The translations under genes were made by a program, and so were the position numbers. A model generated the notes under the pieces. That model did no database searches. It was not told where the DNA came from and saw only the letters and a program-made list of their open reading frames with translations. Positions 25,980 to 36,617 of a stretch of 44,041 bases of DNA are shown in pieces (position 1 is the stretch's first letter; each line of letters begins with the position of its first letter). This DNA comes from Verrucomicrobiota bacterium (GTDB lineage: Bacteria > Verrucomicrobiota > Verrucomicrobiia > Chthoniobacterales > SZAS-18), in contig JAFEGM010000033.1 in NCBI GenBank assembly GCA_018240025.1, positions 1-44,041 of the forward strand. Direction: 5' to 3'.

Positions 25980-28900
25980 AGGGCAGTTCGTAGATTTCGA
26001 AAAGCCCGACGCCTTGGGTTCCGGCGACGCCCTCCACGATGGCGGTGTAGGCACCTTCAGGAAGACGGATGAGCAGGCCGGCTTCGAGATCGGATCCGGG
26101 GGACAGCCCTGAGGCGAGGATTTCCGCCTGCTGCGGCGCGCGCCAGTCGTCATTGGAGTTCGTCTGGATCGCGCCCGCGAAGAGGCGGATCTGCGGATTC
26201 GCCAAGACCCCCGGCACTCCGGCGGCGGTGAGGCTGGGGCCCATGGCCCGGAGGAGGATCCGGCGGCTGCCGCCACCCTGCAGGACGAACCCTCCGATCA
26301 GGACCCGCTCGCCGGTCTGGACCGAGCCGCGGGTGCTGAGGTTGATGAGGCGATTCGGGCCGACGGGTTCCAGGTCGTAGACCTCGACCAGGGCAACTCC
26401 GGTCGCTCCCCCAACGCCGGAGACGATGGCGGTGTGGGCGGCCGCATTCAGACGAAGAACAAGGGCACAGTCGCGGTCGTCACTCGGGGCGAAGCCGGTG
26501 GCGAGGATCTCCGCTTCCTGCGTGCTGCGCCACCCGGTGTTGCTGGCCAAAGTGGCGCCAGTCGCATCCTTGAGCACGAGAGAGGGAGCGGAGAGCGGGC
26601 CGGCCACGCCTGACTGCGCAAGGCTCGGACCGATGGCGCGGATGAGCACCCGCCGGCTGCCGCTGCCACCGAGGACGAGCCCGGCGATGCCGACGTTGTC
26701 ACCGGTGCCGACCGCCACGCGCGTGGAAAGATTGATCAGGCGAGCCGCCGGGGTCGGAGTCGGCGTGACCGTGGGAGTGGGCGTCGGCGTCCGCGTCGGC
26801 GTCGGCGTGGCGGTGGGAACGGGCGTCTGCGGCAGGGGTGTCGGCGTAGGTGTGGCCAGGGGCGTGCCGAACGGCGTGGGCGTGGGTGTCGGCGTCGGCG
26901 TCGGCGGCAACACCGTCGGCGTGGGCGTGGGTGTCGGCGGTCCGAGCAGGGTTGCGAGCAGGGCCGGGGCCGGGGCGCTTTCCCCAACCGCGACCACCAC
27001 TCTCTGCGGGTTGTTCGCCACTGCGGTGAAGCCGTCCTGCGCCGAACGCCCGAAATTACCCCGGAAACTCCAGTTGAAGCCGTCGGCGGTGCTCCAGATG
27101 TCGCCGTTACAGTCGACAGCCACAAAGCCGGAGGGCGCGTAGGTGATGCCGGTGAAGACGGCGCGACGCCCTCCGACCGAGGGAGCCGGCGGATTGTCCA
27201 GCGCGGCGAAGGCACTGCCATTCAGCGAGAGGAAATACCGACTCGGGCCGACCGCGAGCACAGCCGGCTGGGAAGCAGTGCCGTTCACGGCGGTGCCGAC
27301 CGCGATGCCCGCGAGCGCATCCAGCGTCTGCCCGGAGTTCGCCGCCACGGCCCAGTTGAGGCCCTGATCCCCCGATCGCACCACGAGGCCAAGCGGACCG
27401 CAACCCCAGACCGTGGTGTGGTCCGCGGTCAGCGCGACGATGCCGCCGGGATAACCCACGGGCGCGAGAGTGACAAAGTTGATGCCATCGGCGCCGGCAA
27501 CGACCGCATCGGGGGTATCGCCCACGAGAACCGCACGCCCGTCGCCGAGCGTGGTGGCGACCGATCGGTACGCGAGCGTGGTCGTCGGCGTCAGATTGGC
27601 CGAAACCGCACTGCGCGGGATCCAAGTGATACCGTCGCTGGAGACGAGGTAAGGGGTGACGGGGTTGGCCCGGGTCGCGATGAAGCGTGACTGGGTGCCT
27701 CCGCCGCTGCGGTCGACATAGGTGCCGATCGCCAGCAGGTCTTCCGTTGTGCCGCTGTTCCGGGCCGTCCAATGCACGCCATCGGGAGAGGTGACGATGA
27801 CTCCCCCCTGACCCACGGCGGCGAAGAGGCCGTCACTCTTCCAGGCAATGGCGTTGAGACGCTGCGGCGCGGCGCTGTCCCTCACGCTGAAGTTGGCCGG
27901 ACGCAGGCGATAGGCCCGGCTCCGAACTCCGGAAGGGGACGTGCCGACGATTTCGCCGGCGTCATTGATGGCAGCGACGTTGGTGAGGGAGAAATTCGCT
28001 TCCCCCGTTGGAATCGTGGAGCGGTCGAGCGTGTCGGTCAGCCGGAAGAGCCGGCCCTGGCGATAGATAAAAGGACCCAGGCCGTTGATGTTGAGCACGA
28101 CGTCGCCGGACGCATTGACCCCGACCGCCGAACTCCCCAGCGTGGGCCGGGTCGGATCGAGGTCCGACATGAGAGCGCCATCGAAAAGGAAGGCGTGTTC
28201 GTTGCCCTGGAAGTTGCGTGCCGCGCCGACGACGAGCCCGTTGGAGGAAATCGCGAGTGCCCGGCTCGTGGACCCGCCCATCGTGGGCAGAAACGTGGGC
28301 GAGCCCGGGGTTCCTGCCCGCAGGACGAAGCCGGTTTCCGTGCCGAAGCTGTCGACCCGGTAGCCCACGATGTCACCGATCTCGTTGAGGCCCGTGGCGT
28401 ACGCGGAGACGCCGCCGAAGAGCCCCAGATCGAAGGTTGCCCCGCCCGCGAAGCGCGCCGCCCGGAAGCGGCGGTCAGCCGGGGTGGCGGAGGGATCGAG
28501 CGTCCAGCCGACGGCCGTCCCCGCGTTGTTCAGCGAAACCGCGCTCGAGATCTCACCGCTGCTGAAGACGCTGGGATTGGCGCCGGGGAGGAAGGGGAAG
28601 AACTGTGGCGGGGCGCTGGGCGAGAATTGGGCGGCCGCGAGCACCGGAGCGAACCCGAAGACCCCGGTGTAGTTGGATCGGCCGACCACCAGCCCGGCAT
28701 CGTTCACCGCCAAACCGAAGGCTTGGGTGACCGCACCTGCATTGAGCGCAACCGCCGAACCGGCGGCGAGGAAAGGCGTACTGGACGTCCCGTTGGGCCC
28801 GTCCAGTTTGGAATAGCCAGTCGCGAGCCCGGCGGAGCTGAGCCCGACGCCGATCGAGCTGTTGCCGTTGACCACGCCCAGGTTTTCAAAGAAGAAAAAA

Positions 28901-29007
28901 GGGTCTGGCGCGGGCGCGGGCGCTTGGGCACCGGCCCGGCCGAGGCCGGCACAGAGGCCCCCGATCAAGGCAGCTCGGCACAGGGCCTTTCTGGTTCGCT
29001 GGTTCAT
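25978..29007 (-). CDS. Exported HAF-repeat / beta-propeller-like protein with Thr-Pro linker and two IGPSL modules
   Basis: A 1009-residue protein starting MNQRTRKALCRAALIGG, with a signal peptide ending near AGAQA. Residues about 50-380 contain HAF-type extracellular repeats ('GLNEIGDIVGYR', 'AINDAGEIVGTS'). Residues about 390-680 carry BNR-like units ('GGVIVTSPDGVHWTARNSGTT', 'GDIWSTADGFNWSFRGNF'). About 690-752 is a Thr-Pro linker (PTPTPTP). Two related modules of about 124 residues follow (757-885 and 886-1009), each with 'RLINLSTR...GSRRVLIRAIGPSL...EAEIL...AIV.GV.G..GV.L.EVY'. The open frame extends 17 codons upstream, but the signal peptide fixes the start. Extracellular, role unknown; the modules recur in verrucomicrobial exoproteins. 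Confidence 0.88.
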   Translation of the reverse strand: MNQRTRKALCRAALIGGLCAGLGRAGAQAPAPAPDPFFFFENLGVVNGNSSIGVGLSSAGLATGYSKLDGPNGTSSTPFLAAGSAVALNAGAVTQAFGLAVNDAGLVVGRSNYTGVFGFAPVLAAAQFSPSAPPQFFPFLPGANPSVFSSGEISSAVSLNNAGTAVGWTLDPSATPADRRFRAARFAGGATFDLGLFGGVSAYATGLNEIGDIVGYRVDSFGTETGFVLRAGTPGSPTFLPTMGGSTSRALAISSNGLVVGAARNFQGNEHAFLFDGALMSDLDPTRPTLGSSAVGVNASGDVVLNINGLGPFIYRQGRLFRLTDTLDRSTIPTGEANFSLTNVAAINDAGEIVGTSPSGVRSRAYRLRPANFSVRDSAAPQRLNAIAWKSDGLFAAVGQGGVIVTSPDGVHWTARNSGTTEDLLAIGTYVDRSGGGTQSRFIATRANPVTPYLVSSDGITWIPRSAVSANLTPTTTLAYRSVATTLGDGRAVLVGDTPDAVVAGADGINFVTLAPVGYPGGIVALTADHTTVWGCGPLGLVVRSGDQGLNWAVAANSGQTLDALAGIAVGTAVNGTASQPAVLAVGPSRYFLSLNGSAFAALDNPPAPSVGGRRAVFTGITYAPSGFVAVDCNGDIWSTADGFNWSFRGNFGRSAQDGFTAVANNPQRVVVAVGESAPAPALLATLLGPPTPTPTPTVLPPTPTPTPTPTPFGTPLATPTPTPLPQTPVPTATPTPTRTPTPTPTVTPTPTPAARLINLSTRVAVGTGDNVGIAGLVLGGSGSRRVLIRAIGPSLAQSGVAGPLSAPSLVLKDATGATLASNTGWRSTQEAEILATGFAPSDDRDCALVLRLNAAAHTAIVSGVGGATGVALVEVYDLEPVGPNRLINLSTRGSVQTGERVLIGGFVLQGGGSRRILLRAMGPSLTAAGVPGVLANPQIRLFAGAIQTNSNDDWRAPQQAEILASGLSPGSDLEAGLLIRLPEGAYTAIVEGVAGTQGVGLFEIYELP
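26749..26940. repeat. GTCGGCGTGGG-type tandem repeat coding the Thr-Pro linker
   Basis: G-rich on the plus strand, made of degenerate six-base units (GTCGGC/GTGGGC/GTGGGT) coding alternating Pro-Thr on the minus strand. A slippage-prone region whose length could vary between strains. Confidence 0.85.
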
Positions 29008-29014
29008 GGATCGC

Positions 29015-29089
29015 ACCCTAGATTTGCGCCTCATTACATAAACCACGCGCGGCGACATGGGAAAGCACTTCCGCCGGCCAATCTAGGGT
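29015..29089. promoter_or_regulatory. 10-bp perfect inverted repeat in a divergent promoter region
   Basis: ACCCTAGATT (29015-29024) and AATCTAGGGT (29080-29089) are exact reverse complements 65 bases apart (about six helical turns). They sit in the 163-base gap between the HAF-repeat exoprotein gene and the EF-hand gene. The spacing would suit a looping operator or paired activator sites for both genes. Each half contains CTAG, a rare tetramer in many bacterial genomes. Confidence 0.45.
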
Positions 29090-29170
29090 TGGGCCGAGGA
29101 GTCGCAGTCCACTCGGCATTTTGCAATCGCGGCGGCTTGACGACGGAGCGGTTGGTCGAAGCGTTCCCGC

Positions 29171-29449
29171 ATGCAACGCGCGCAGCTCCTTCTTCGGCTC
29201 GGCTTGGCCTGCGGTGTGTTTCTCGTGGGTTCGGCCATCGTTTCCACCGCCCAGAGCGCCCTGGCCGAACGCCGGGCGGCGCGCAAGGCGGCGCTGCTGG
29301 CAAAGTATGACCTGAACGGCGACGGCCAAATCAGCCGATCGGAGCGGCGGCAGGTGAAGGCCGATGAGCGCGCGGCGCGCGCGGCGGCCAAAGCGGCGCG
29401 CAAAAAGAAGAAGACGCCTCCGGCGCCGGAGACGGGGTTGGCGGTCTGA
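29171..29449 (+). CDS. Small exported EF-hand protein
   Basis: A 92-residue protein. Residues about 1-32 (MQRAQLLLRLGLACGVFLVG...QSALA) are a signal peptide or membrane anchor. A single canonical EF-hand loop D47-L-N-G-D-G-Q-I-S-R-S-E58 has all calcium ligands at positions 1, 3, 5 and 12. The remainder is Lys/Arg/Ala-rich (AARAAAKAARKKKK), suggesting a charged helix. It is divergent from the HAF-repeat protein, with a shared inverted repeat between them. Probably a periplasmic or surface calcium binder of unknown role. Confidence 0.75.
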   Translation: MQRAQLLLRLGLACGVFLVGSAIVSTAQSALAERRAARKAALLAKYDLNGDGQISRSERRQVKADERAARAAAKAARKKKKTPPAPETGLAV

Positions 29450-29512
29450 AGCGGATCGGGGAATCGGAGCTGGGTTCGACGGAGCGGCGGGATCTTCGAA
29501 TGCCGGGCCGAC

Positions 29513-31006
29513 TCATCCGCGGGGTCGGGGCAGGAGCTGCGCGGCGAGCAGGAACGGGGCGCCGAGGAGCACGCCGACGGTGCTGAGGGCCGTCAGTCCG
29601 CCCAGGGTAAGGATCGCCCAGGCGATGGCTTGGCCTCGCGGCGCAGTGGCTTCGCCCAGGTAGGGCGCCTCGCGCCGCCACCGGATCCAGGCAGCCCACA
29701 GCAGACTCAGGCCGAGTAGCGCGTAGAGCGAACAGGCCGCCCAGACAATCGGCGGGACGCGCGGATCGACGGCGGCGCGGGTGGGTGCGACCACGGCCAA
29801 AGGAGTGCGGGTGAGCGCGAAAAGGATGACGGATTCCCCAATGTGCGGCGCATCGACCAACCCCGAGACCGTGCGTGCGCCGAGCAGCGGTCCGAAGGCA
29901 GTCGGCCAGCCCGCGGCGAGGGCCTCCAGCGCCAGCGGGAAGGCGTGCTCAGCTCGACCGCAGGCACGCGCGGCGGCCAGCCCGAAGCCGCTGGCGGCGG
30001 TCCCGAAGCCGGCGATGACGGGGCCGGCATCGACCTCGACCTGCCATTCGGCCTGACTGCTGCCGTGCGCCCATTCGCGAAAGCCGGAGACCCAGGCGCC
30101 TTGTTCCCAGAAGTGCCGTTCGTAGCGGCGATACCAGTCGGTGGCCACGTCCGGCCAGAGCTCGGCCGCCCAGACGAGCATGAAGGATTGACCGACACCG
30201 CGGGCATAATCCAGCGCCTGGCCGCTGCGGGAGTTGGCAATGTAGCCGGGCAGGCCGACGCTTGCATCGAGCCGCTCCGCCGGCAGGAAGCCGCGCTTGG
30301 CGCGCTCGACGAACGAGGTGTAGTCGATCCCGAGCAACTCGCCCGCCCGGCGGATCGCAGCCACCGCGGCCAGCACGTCGATCGGGTAGCACTGGCCCGG
30401 ATAGTCGTCGACCAACCCGTGCGGCGAGGCCTCCAGTTCGCCCGCCAAGCCGGTGGTCTGCTGGCGCAGGAGCGACTCATGCCGGCGGTCGCCGGTCAGG
30501 CGCTGATAACTCGTCAGGCCGGCGATGAGCAGCATGCGGTAGAAGAGATTCTCGCGCTCGAGGTAGGCGTCGCCCCAGTGGAGCTTGACCCAATGCGCGT
30601 GGTTCGGGTCGATGAGCAGGTCCGCCGCCGCTTCGATCGCTCCCCGGGCCCGCACCGAGGGCGCGACTCCGGCTGGCTGCGCCTGCGCCCGCCACTCCCG
30701 CTCCAGGGCCTCGGTGGCCCAGAGGAAGAAGACACAGCTGAAGACCGGCCATTCCGTGGCGGCGATCTCGTGCACTCCGAGCTGGGCCGCCCGCTTCGCG
30801 GCCACCCGCTGGCGCGCCCAACGTTCGAAGCCCGGGGCCAGTCGCTCGTGATGGGTGCGGGCGAACTCCGGGATCGCCCCGCTGCGCAGCCCCGGATCCC
30901 GCAACGCCTGGAGCAGGGTCCAAACCGGCGCGAGAAACACCCCCACGGCGAGCGCGACGAGCAGGGCGGTGTTGACCGCGAAGATACCGCGGAGTGCCAA
31001 GTGCAT
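29513..31006 (-). CDS. Membrane-anchored helical-barrel protein, possibly linalool dehydratase/isomerase-like
   Basis: A 497-residue protein starting MHLALRGIFAVNTALLVALAV (one N-terminal helix), then a large soluble helical part (about 40-390), and two C-terminal membrane helices (about 402-425 and 452-485). The segment 'ERENLFYRMLLIAGLTSYQRLTGD' followed by 'GLVDDYPGQCYPIDVLAAVAAIRRAG' recalls the alternating helices and 'cysteine-Pro' pattern of (alpha/alpha)6-barrel proteins such as linalool dehydratase/isomerase. Catalytic equivalence cannot be claimed from this. It is convergent with the EF-hand gene; upstream lies a long AT-rich hairpin. Coding is certain; the family call is tentative. 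Confidence 0.6.
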   Translation of the reverse strand: MHLALRGIFAVNTALLVALAVGVFLAPVWTLLQALRDPGLRSGAIPEFARTHHERLAPGFERWARQRVAAKRAAQLGVHEIAATEWPVFSCVFFLWATEALEREWRAQAQPAGVAPSVRARGAIEAAADLLIDPNHAHWVKLHWGDAYLERENLFYRMLLIAGLTSYQRLTGDRRHESLLRQQTTGLAGELEASPHGLVDDYPGQCYPIDVLAAVAAIRRAGELLGIDYTSFVERAKRGFLPAERLDASVGLPGYIANSRSGQALDYARGVGQSFMLVWAAELWPDVATDWYRRYERHFWEQGAWVSGFREWAHGSSQAEWQVEVDAGPVIAGFGTAASGFGLAAARACGRAEHAFPLALEALAAGWPTAFGPLLGARTVSGLVDAPHIGESVILFALTRTPLAVVAPTRAAVDPRVPPIVWAACSLYALLGLSLLWAAWIRWRREAPYLGEATAPRGQAIAWAILTLGGLTALSTVGVLLGAPFLLAAQLLPRPRG

Positions 31007-31067
31007 CCGGGCGTTTACTTTGTACCACAAAGTTTGTCAACCTTTGCGGAGGGAATGTTCAAGAGGC

Positions 31068-31181
31068 AAGAATCAAGAATCAAACTGTGTTAAAGAGCAA
31101 AGACTAAGGAAAAAGCTCCCTCGGTTGGTAAAGCTTCTTCCTCAGACTTTAAAACTTAACACGGTTTGATTCTTGAATCTT
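31068..31181. repeat. AT-rich 50-bp-stem inverted repeat with AAGAATC heptamers
   Basis: Left arm 31068-31117 (AAGAATCAAGAATCAAACTG...) and right arm 31132-31181 are reverse complements at 40 of 50 positions, around a 14-base loop. The outer part holds the 7-mer AAGAATC twice. It is clearly poorer in GC than the flanking genes and ends three bases from the stop codon of the TrpF-like gene. A transcript-end hairpin or a non-autonomous mobile repeat are both possible. Confidence 0.9.
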
Positions 31182-31184
31182 CCC

Positions 31185-31832
31185 CTATGCGATTGCTGCC
31201 ATGAACGCGCGCAGCTTCGCCTCGTCCAGCCGATCATTCGTGCGCACGCCGCTGCAGAGGTCGAGGCCGAAGGGCTGCACCGCCACCAGCGCGCGCCGGA
31301 CGTTCTCGGGGCGCAGGCCGCCGGCCAGGAAGATCGGCACGCGGGCCTGATCGCGGATCTGCCGGCTGAGCTTCCAGTCGTGCACCCGGCCGGTGCCGCC
31401 GAGTTCGCGCACGGCGAGGCTGAGCCGGCCGGAATCGAGCAGGAGTGCATCGACATGCTCGGCGGCGGCGAGGGCGTACTCGACACTCTCGGGACCCTCC
31501 ACGTGCACGACCTGGACCAGCTTGATGGCGGGGAGCAGCGCGCGGAGCTCGGCGTAGATGGAGGAGGGCAGGTGATCGCAAAGCTGGATGACACTGGTCC
31601 GGCAGCGCGCGTGCTGGGCGGCGATGCCGGCCGCGGTCGTCTCGCTGGTCAGGAGGAATGTGGCGATCGGCGGCGGGACGGTGGCGGCGACGCGGCCGAT
31701 GACCTCGTCCGGAATCGGCCCCGGACCGCTGGGCATGGCGCCGACGAGGCCCAGCGCGGAAGCTCCGCAGGCGATGGCCAGACGGGCTTCTTCTTCGTTC
31801 TGAATGCAGCAGATCTTGACCCGGGGAAGCAT
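31185..31832 (-). CDS. TrpF-like phosphoribosylanthranilate isomerase
   Basis: A 215-residue beta/alpha-barrel protein. Catalytic residues of TrpF are present: Cys8 in VKICC (usual KICG) and Asp133 in ALLLDS. The phosphate-binding loops are present as GGTGRVHDW (145-153), AGGL (170-173) and PFGLDLCSGV (188-196). In tryptophan synthesis TrpF converts phosphoribosylanthranilate to CdRP. Here the segment after strand 1 (GLVGAMPSGPGPIPDEVI) differs from the usual 'GFVFxxxSPR', and no other trp gene is nearby. It may therefore be a divergent paralogue with another sugar-phosphate substrate. The ATG at 31832 is chosen because homology begins immediately after it. Confidence 0.8.
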   Translation of the reverse strand: MLPRVKICCIQNEEEARLAIACGASALGLVGAMPSGPGPIPDEVIGRVAATVPPPIATFLLTSETTAAGIAAQHARCRTSVIQLCDHLPSSIYAELRALLPAIKLVQVVHVEGPESVEYALAAAEHVDALLLDSGRLSLAVRELGGTGRVHDWKLSRQIRDQARVPIFLAGGLRPENVRRALVAVQPFGLDLCSGVRTNDRLDEAKLRAFMAAIA

Positions 31833-31901
31833 GTCCGCGCATCGCACGAAAACCGCCGGCCCGAAACTCGGCAAAGGGCCCGGACGGGTGCAGCTTGCGC
31901 C

Positions 31902-32096
31902 ATGGCCGAGCCCGAACCCCACGACCTGATTCGTCTGGACGACAACGGCAACCAGTTCCGGGTCGGCACCTTCCCGAGTCGCGCCGCCGCCGAGGAGAAA
32001 CTCGCCCAGCTCGCCGCAGGCGGGCACAAGCAAACCTACTGGGTGGAAGCGAGCCCGCGCGACGTTGCCTCGGCGCCAGCCGCGCAGGATCCGTGA
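31902..32096 (+). CDS. Short hypothetical protein with a SPOR-like strand pattern
   Basis: A 64-residue ORF starting MAEPEPHDLIRLDDNGNQFR. The stretch 'NQFRVGTFPSRAAAEEKLAQLAAGGHKQTYWVE' has the strand-helix-strand look of a SPOR half-domain or of small 'DUF' proteins that track length of query. It is divergent from the TrpF-like gene by 69 bases and ends 16 bases before the convergent ArsR gene. No ribosome binding site is evident. Weak but plausible coding region. Confidence 0.45.
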   Translation: MAEPEPHDLIRLDDNGNQFRVGTFPSRAAAEEKLAQLAAGGHKQTYWVEASPRDVASAPAAQDP

Positions 32097-32112
32097 GCCG
32101 GACGCGACTACC

Positions 32113-32469
32113 TCAGGCCGCTCCCGCAGCCGCCGCCCGCTCCGCCAGCTGCACCCGGTGCGCATTGAGCACGGACTTCAGCAGTCCGGGAAATCGGCTT
32201 TCGATCTCCTCGCAGCGGGTGGTATTGCGCAGTTCCACCCCGCGCCGCTCGCTCCGGATCAGGCCGGCCTCGCGCAGGACCTTGAAATGCTGCGAGAGGG
32301 TCGACTTCGGGATGTCCCGGGCGTCGAGCTTGAGAAACTCCGAACACATCAGGGCGCATTCGGCCGCCGCAATGCGGGCATAGATGGCCACCCGGACCGG
32401 GTCGGCCAGCGCATGTAGGATGCCTTCGACCGTCACGTCGCCCAGGGCGGGATGGGTCAAAGGGCGCAT
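32113..32469 (-). CDS. ArsR-family winged-helix repressor
   Basis: A 118-residue protein (MRPLTHPALGDVTVEGILHA) with the ArsR pattern 'ALADPVRVAIYARIAAAE' and recognition helix 'PKSTLSQHFKVLREAGLIRSERRGVE'. No metal-binding ELCVCDL motif is present; a single Cys42 lies near the usual position. It may therefore respond to a signal other than arsenic. It is divergent from an SDR dehydrogenase, and two TAGTTC-N9-GAACTA-like sites lie in the shared gap. Repression of both genes is the likely role. The ATG at 32469 is preferred to an upstream in-frame one because the homology starts there. Confidence 0.88.
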   Translation of the reverse strand: MRPLTHPALGDVTVEGILHALADPVRVAIYARIAAAECALMCSEFLKLDARDIPKSTLSQHFKVLREAGLIRSERRGVELRNTTRCEEIESRFPGLLKSVLNAHRVQLAERAAAAGAA

Positions 32470-32501
32470 ACCCCCAGTGTAACACAAAATTGACGACCCC
32501 A

Positions 32502-32563
32502 TAGTTCAATTAAACCGAACTTCTGGATTGACGGGCCGCCAATAGTTCGTAAGTTCGGAACTA
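32502..32563. promoter_or_regulatory. Twin operators for the ArsR/SDR divergent pair
   Basis: Site 1: TAGTTC-AATTAAACC-GAACTT (32502-32522). Site 2: TAGTTC-GTAAGTTCG-GAACTA (32543-32563). Both have the same 9-base spacer, and their centres are 41 bases (four helical turns) apart. Site 2 overlaps the SDR -10 candidate (TTGACG 32528-32533, 16 bases, TAAGTT 32550-32555). Site 1 overlaps TTGAAC, a -35 candidate for the repressor gene itself. Confidence 0.65.
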
Positions 32564-32624
32564 AGGATGTAACGTCCGGCGATTCGGCCGCTGCCTCCCC
32601 CAGAAATCCCAATTCATCGCAGTC

Positions 32625-33371
32625 ATGAGCAAACTCACTGGAAAAGTCGCCCTCGTCACTGGTGCCTCCAAAGGCATCGGTGCCGGCATCGCCAAAGCCC
32701 TCGCCGCGGAGGGCGCGGCGGTGGTCGTCAACTACGCCTCCAGTAAGGCCGGGGCCGAAAAGGTCGTGGCCGAAATCGAAAAGGCCGGCGGCCGCGCGGT
32801 CGCAGTCGGGGGCGACGTCTCCAAGTCGGCCGACGCCCAGGGGCTGGTCGAGGCTGCGGTCAAGCAGTTCGGACGCCTCGACATCGTGGTCAACAACTCG
32901 GGCGTCTACGAATTCGGCCCGATCGAGGCCGTCACGGAGGAGAAGTACCGCTGGATGTTCGACATCAACGTCCTCGGCACGCTGCTGGTGACCAAGTTCG
33001 CCGTGCCGCATTTGAAAGAAGGCGGCAGTATCATCAACGTCGGCTCGGTGGTCAGCCGCATCACCCCGCCCGCCTCGGCCATCTACACGGCCACCAAGGC
33101 GGCGGTCGATGGGATCACCGGCGTCCTGGCCCGCGAGCTCGGGCCGCGGAAGATCCGGGTGAATACGATCAATCCCGGCATGATCGAAACCGAGGGTTCC
33201 GTCAGCGCCGGGTTCATCGGCTCCGATTTCGAAAAGGCCCTCACGCCGCAGGTCCCGCTGGGCCGGGTGGGCCAGGTCTCGGACATCGCGCCGGTGGCGG
33301 TCTTCCTCGCCTCCGATGCCTCCGGCTGGGTGACCGGCGAACAGTTCCTGGTCGGCGGCGGACTGCGCTGA
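32625..33371 (+). CDS. SDR-family NAD(P)-dependent oxidoreductase
   Basis: A 248-residue classical short-chain dehydrogenase. The cofactor motif TGASKGIG (12-19), NNSG (90-93), Asn114, and the catalytic Ser141, Tyr154 and Lys158 are all intact. Overall it resembles FabG / glucose dehydrogenase-type 3-oxoacyl reductases; the substrate cannot be told. It is controlled in all likelihood by the divergent ArsR repressor through the twin operators upstream. It is followed after 49 bases by a SnoaL-like gene on the same strand that may be co-transcribed. Confidence 0.92.
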   Translation: MSKLTGKVALVTGASKGIGAGIAKALAAEGAAVVVNYASSKAGAEKVVAEIEKAGGRAVAVGGDVSKSADAQGLVEAAVKQFGRLDIVVNNSGVYEFGPIEAVTEEKYRWMFDINVLGTLLVTKFAVPHLKEGGSIINVGSVVSRITPPASAIYTATKAAVDGITGVLARELGPRKIRVNTINPGMIETEGSVSAGFIGSDFEKALTPQVPLGRVGQVSDIAPVAVFLASDASGWVTGEQFLVGGGLR

Positions 33372-33420
33372 GCGCAGCGCGCGCATTTGAGGCCGGGCGG
33401 GCGGCGTGCGAGAAAGCCGC

Positions 33421-33831
33421 ATGACCACGCCCGCCCGGCCCGCCTTGCTCGCCCAGGGAGAAATCCGCGCCCTGCGCGCGGCCTCGAACGCGGCCATCGC
33501 GGCGCACGACGCCAAAACGGTGGCCTCGTTCGTGGAGGACGACGTGCAGATCACGACCGGCAACGGCGACAAGTTCCAGGGCCGGAAAGCGCTGCGGGAA
33601 CGCTTCGAGGAGCATTTCCGCGGACGGCCCGATCTGGTCTTCGTGCGGACGCCGGAGAAGATCGAAATCAGCCGCTCCGCTCCCCTGGCCAGCGAACGCG
33701 GGGAGTGGACCGGCCGCTGGACCGAGGGCGGATGCACGGTCGAAATGCGCGGCGTCTATCAGGCGATGTGGCGGCAGCGCGGCGGTCAATGGCGCATCGC
33801 CGCGGAGCTGTTCGTGCTGCTCGATTCTTAG
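33421..33831 (+). CDS. SnoaL/DUF4440-like (NTF2-fold) protein
   Basis: A 136-residue protein whose pattern 'EIRALRAASNAAIAAHDAKTVASFVEDDVQITTGNG' followed by 'GRKALRERFEEHF' and 'GEWTGRWTEGG...GVYQAMWRQRGGQWRIAAELFVLL' is typical of the DUF4440/SnoaL branch of the NTF2 fold. These are small cone-shaped proteins acting as enzymes or ligand binders. An upstream GTG exists 15 bases before, but the ATG at 33421 fits better. It lies downstream of the SDR gene and probably in its transcript. The reaction is unknown. Confidence 0.82.
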   Translation: MTTPARPALLAQGEIRALRAASNAAIAAHDAKTVASFVEDDVQITTGNGDKFQGRKALRERFEEHFRGRPDLVFVRTPEKIEISRSAPLASERGEWTGRWTEGGCTVEMRGVYQAMWRQRGGQWRIAAELFVLLDS

Positions 33832-33842
33832 GGTGGCCCATC

Positions 33843-36613
<2,771 letters not shown>

Positions 36614-36617
<4 letters not shown>

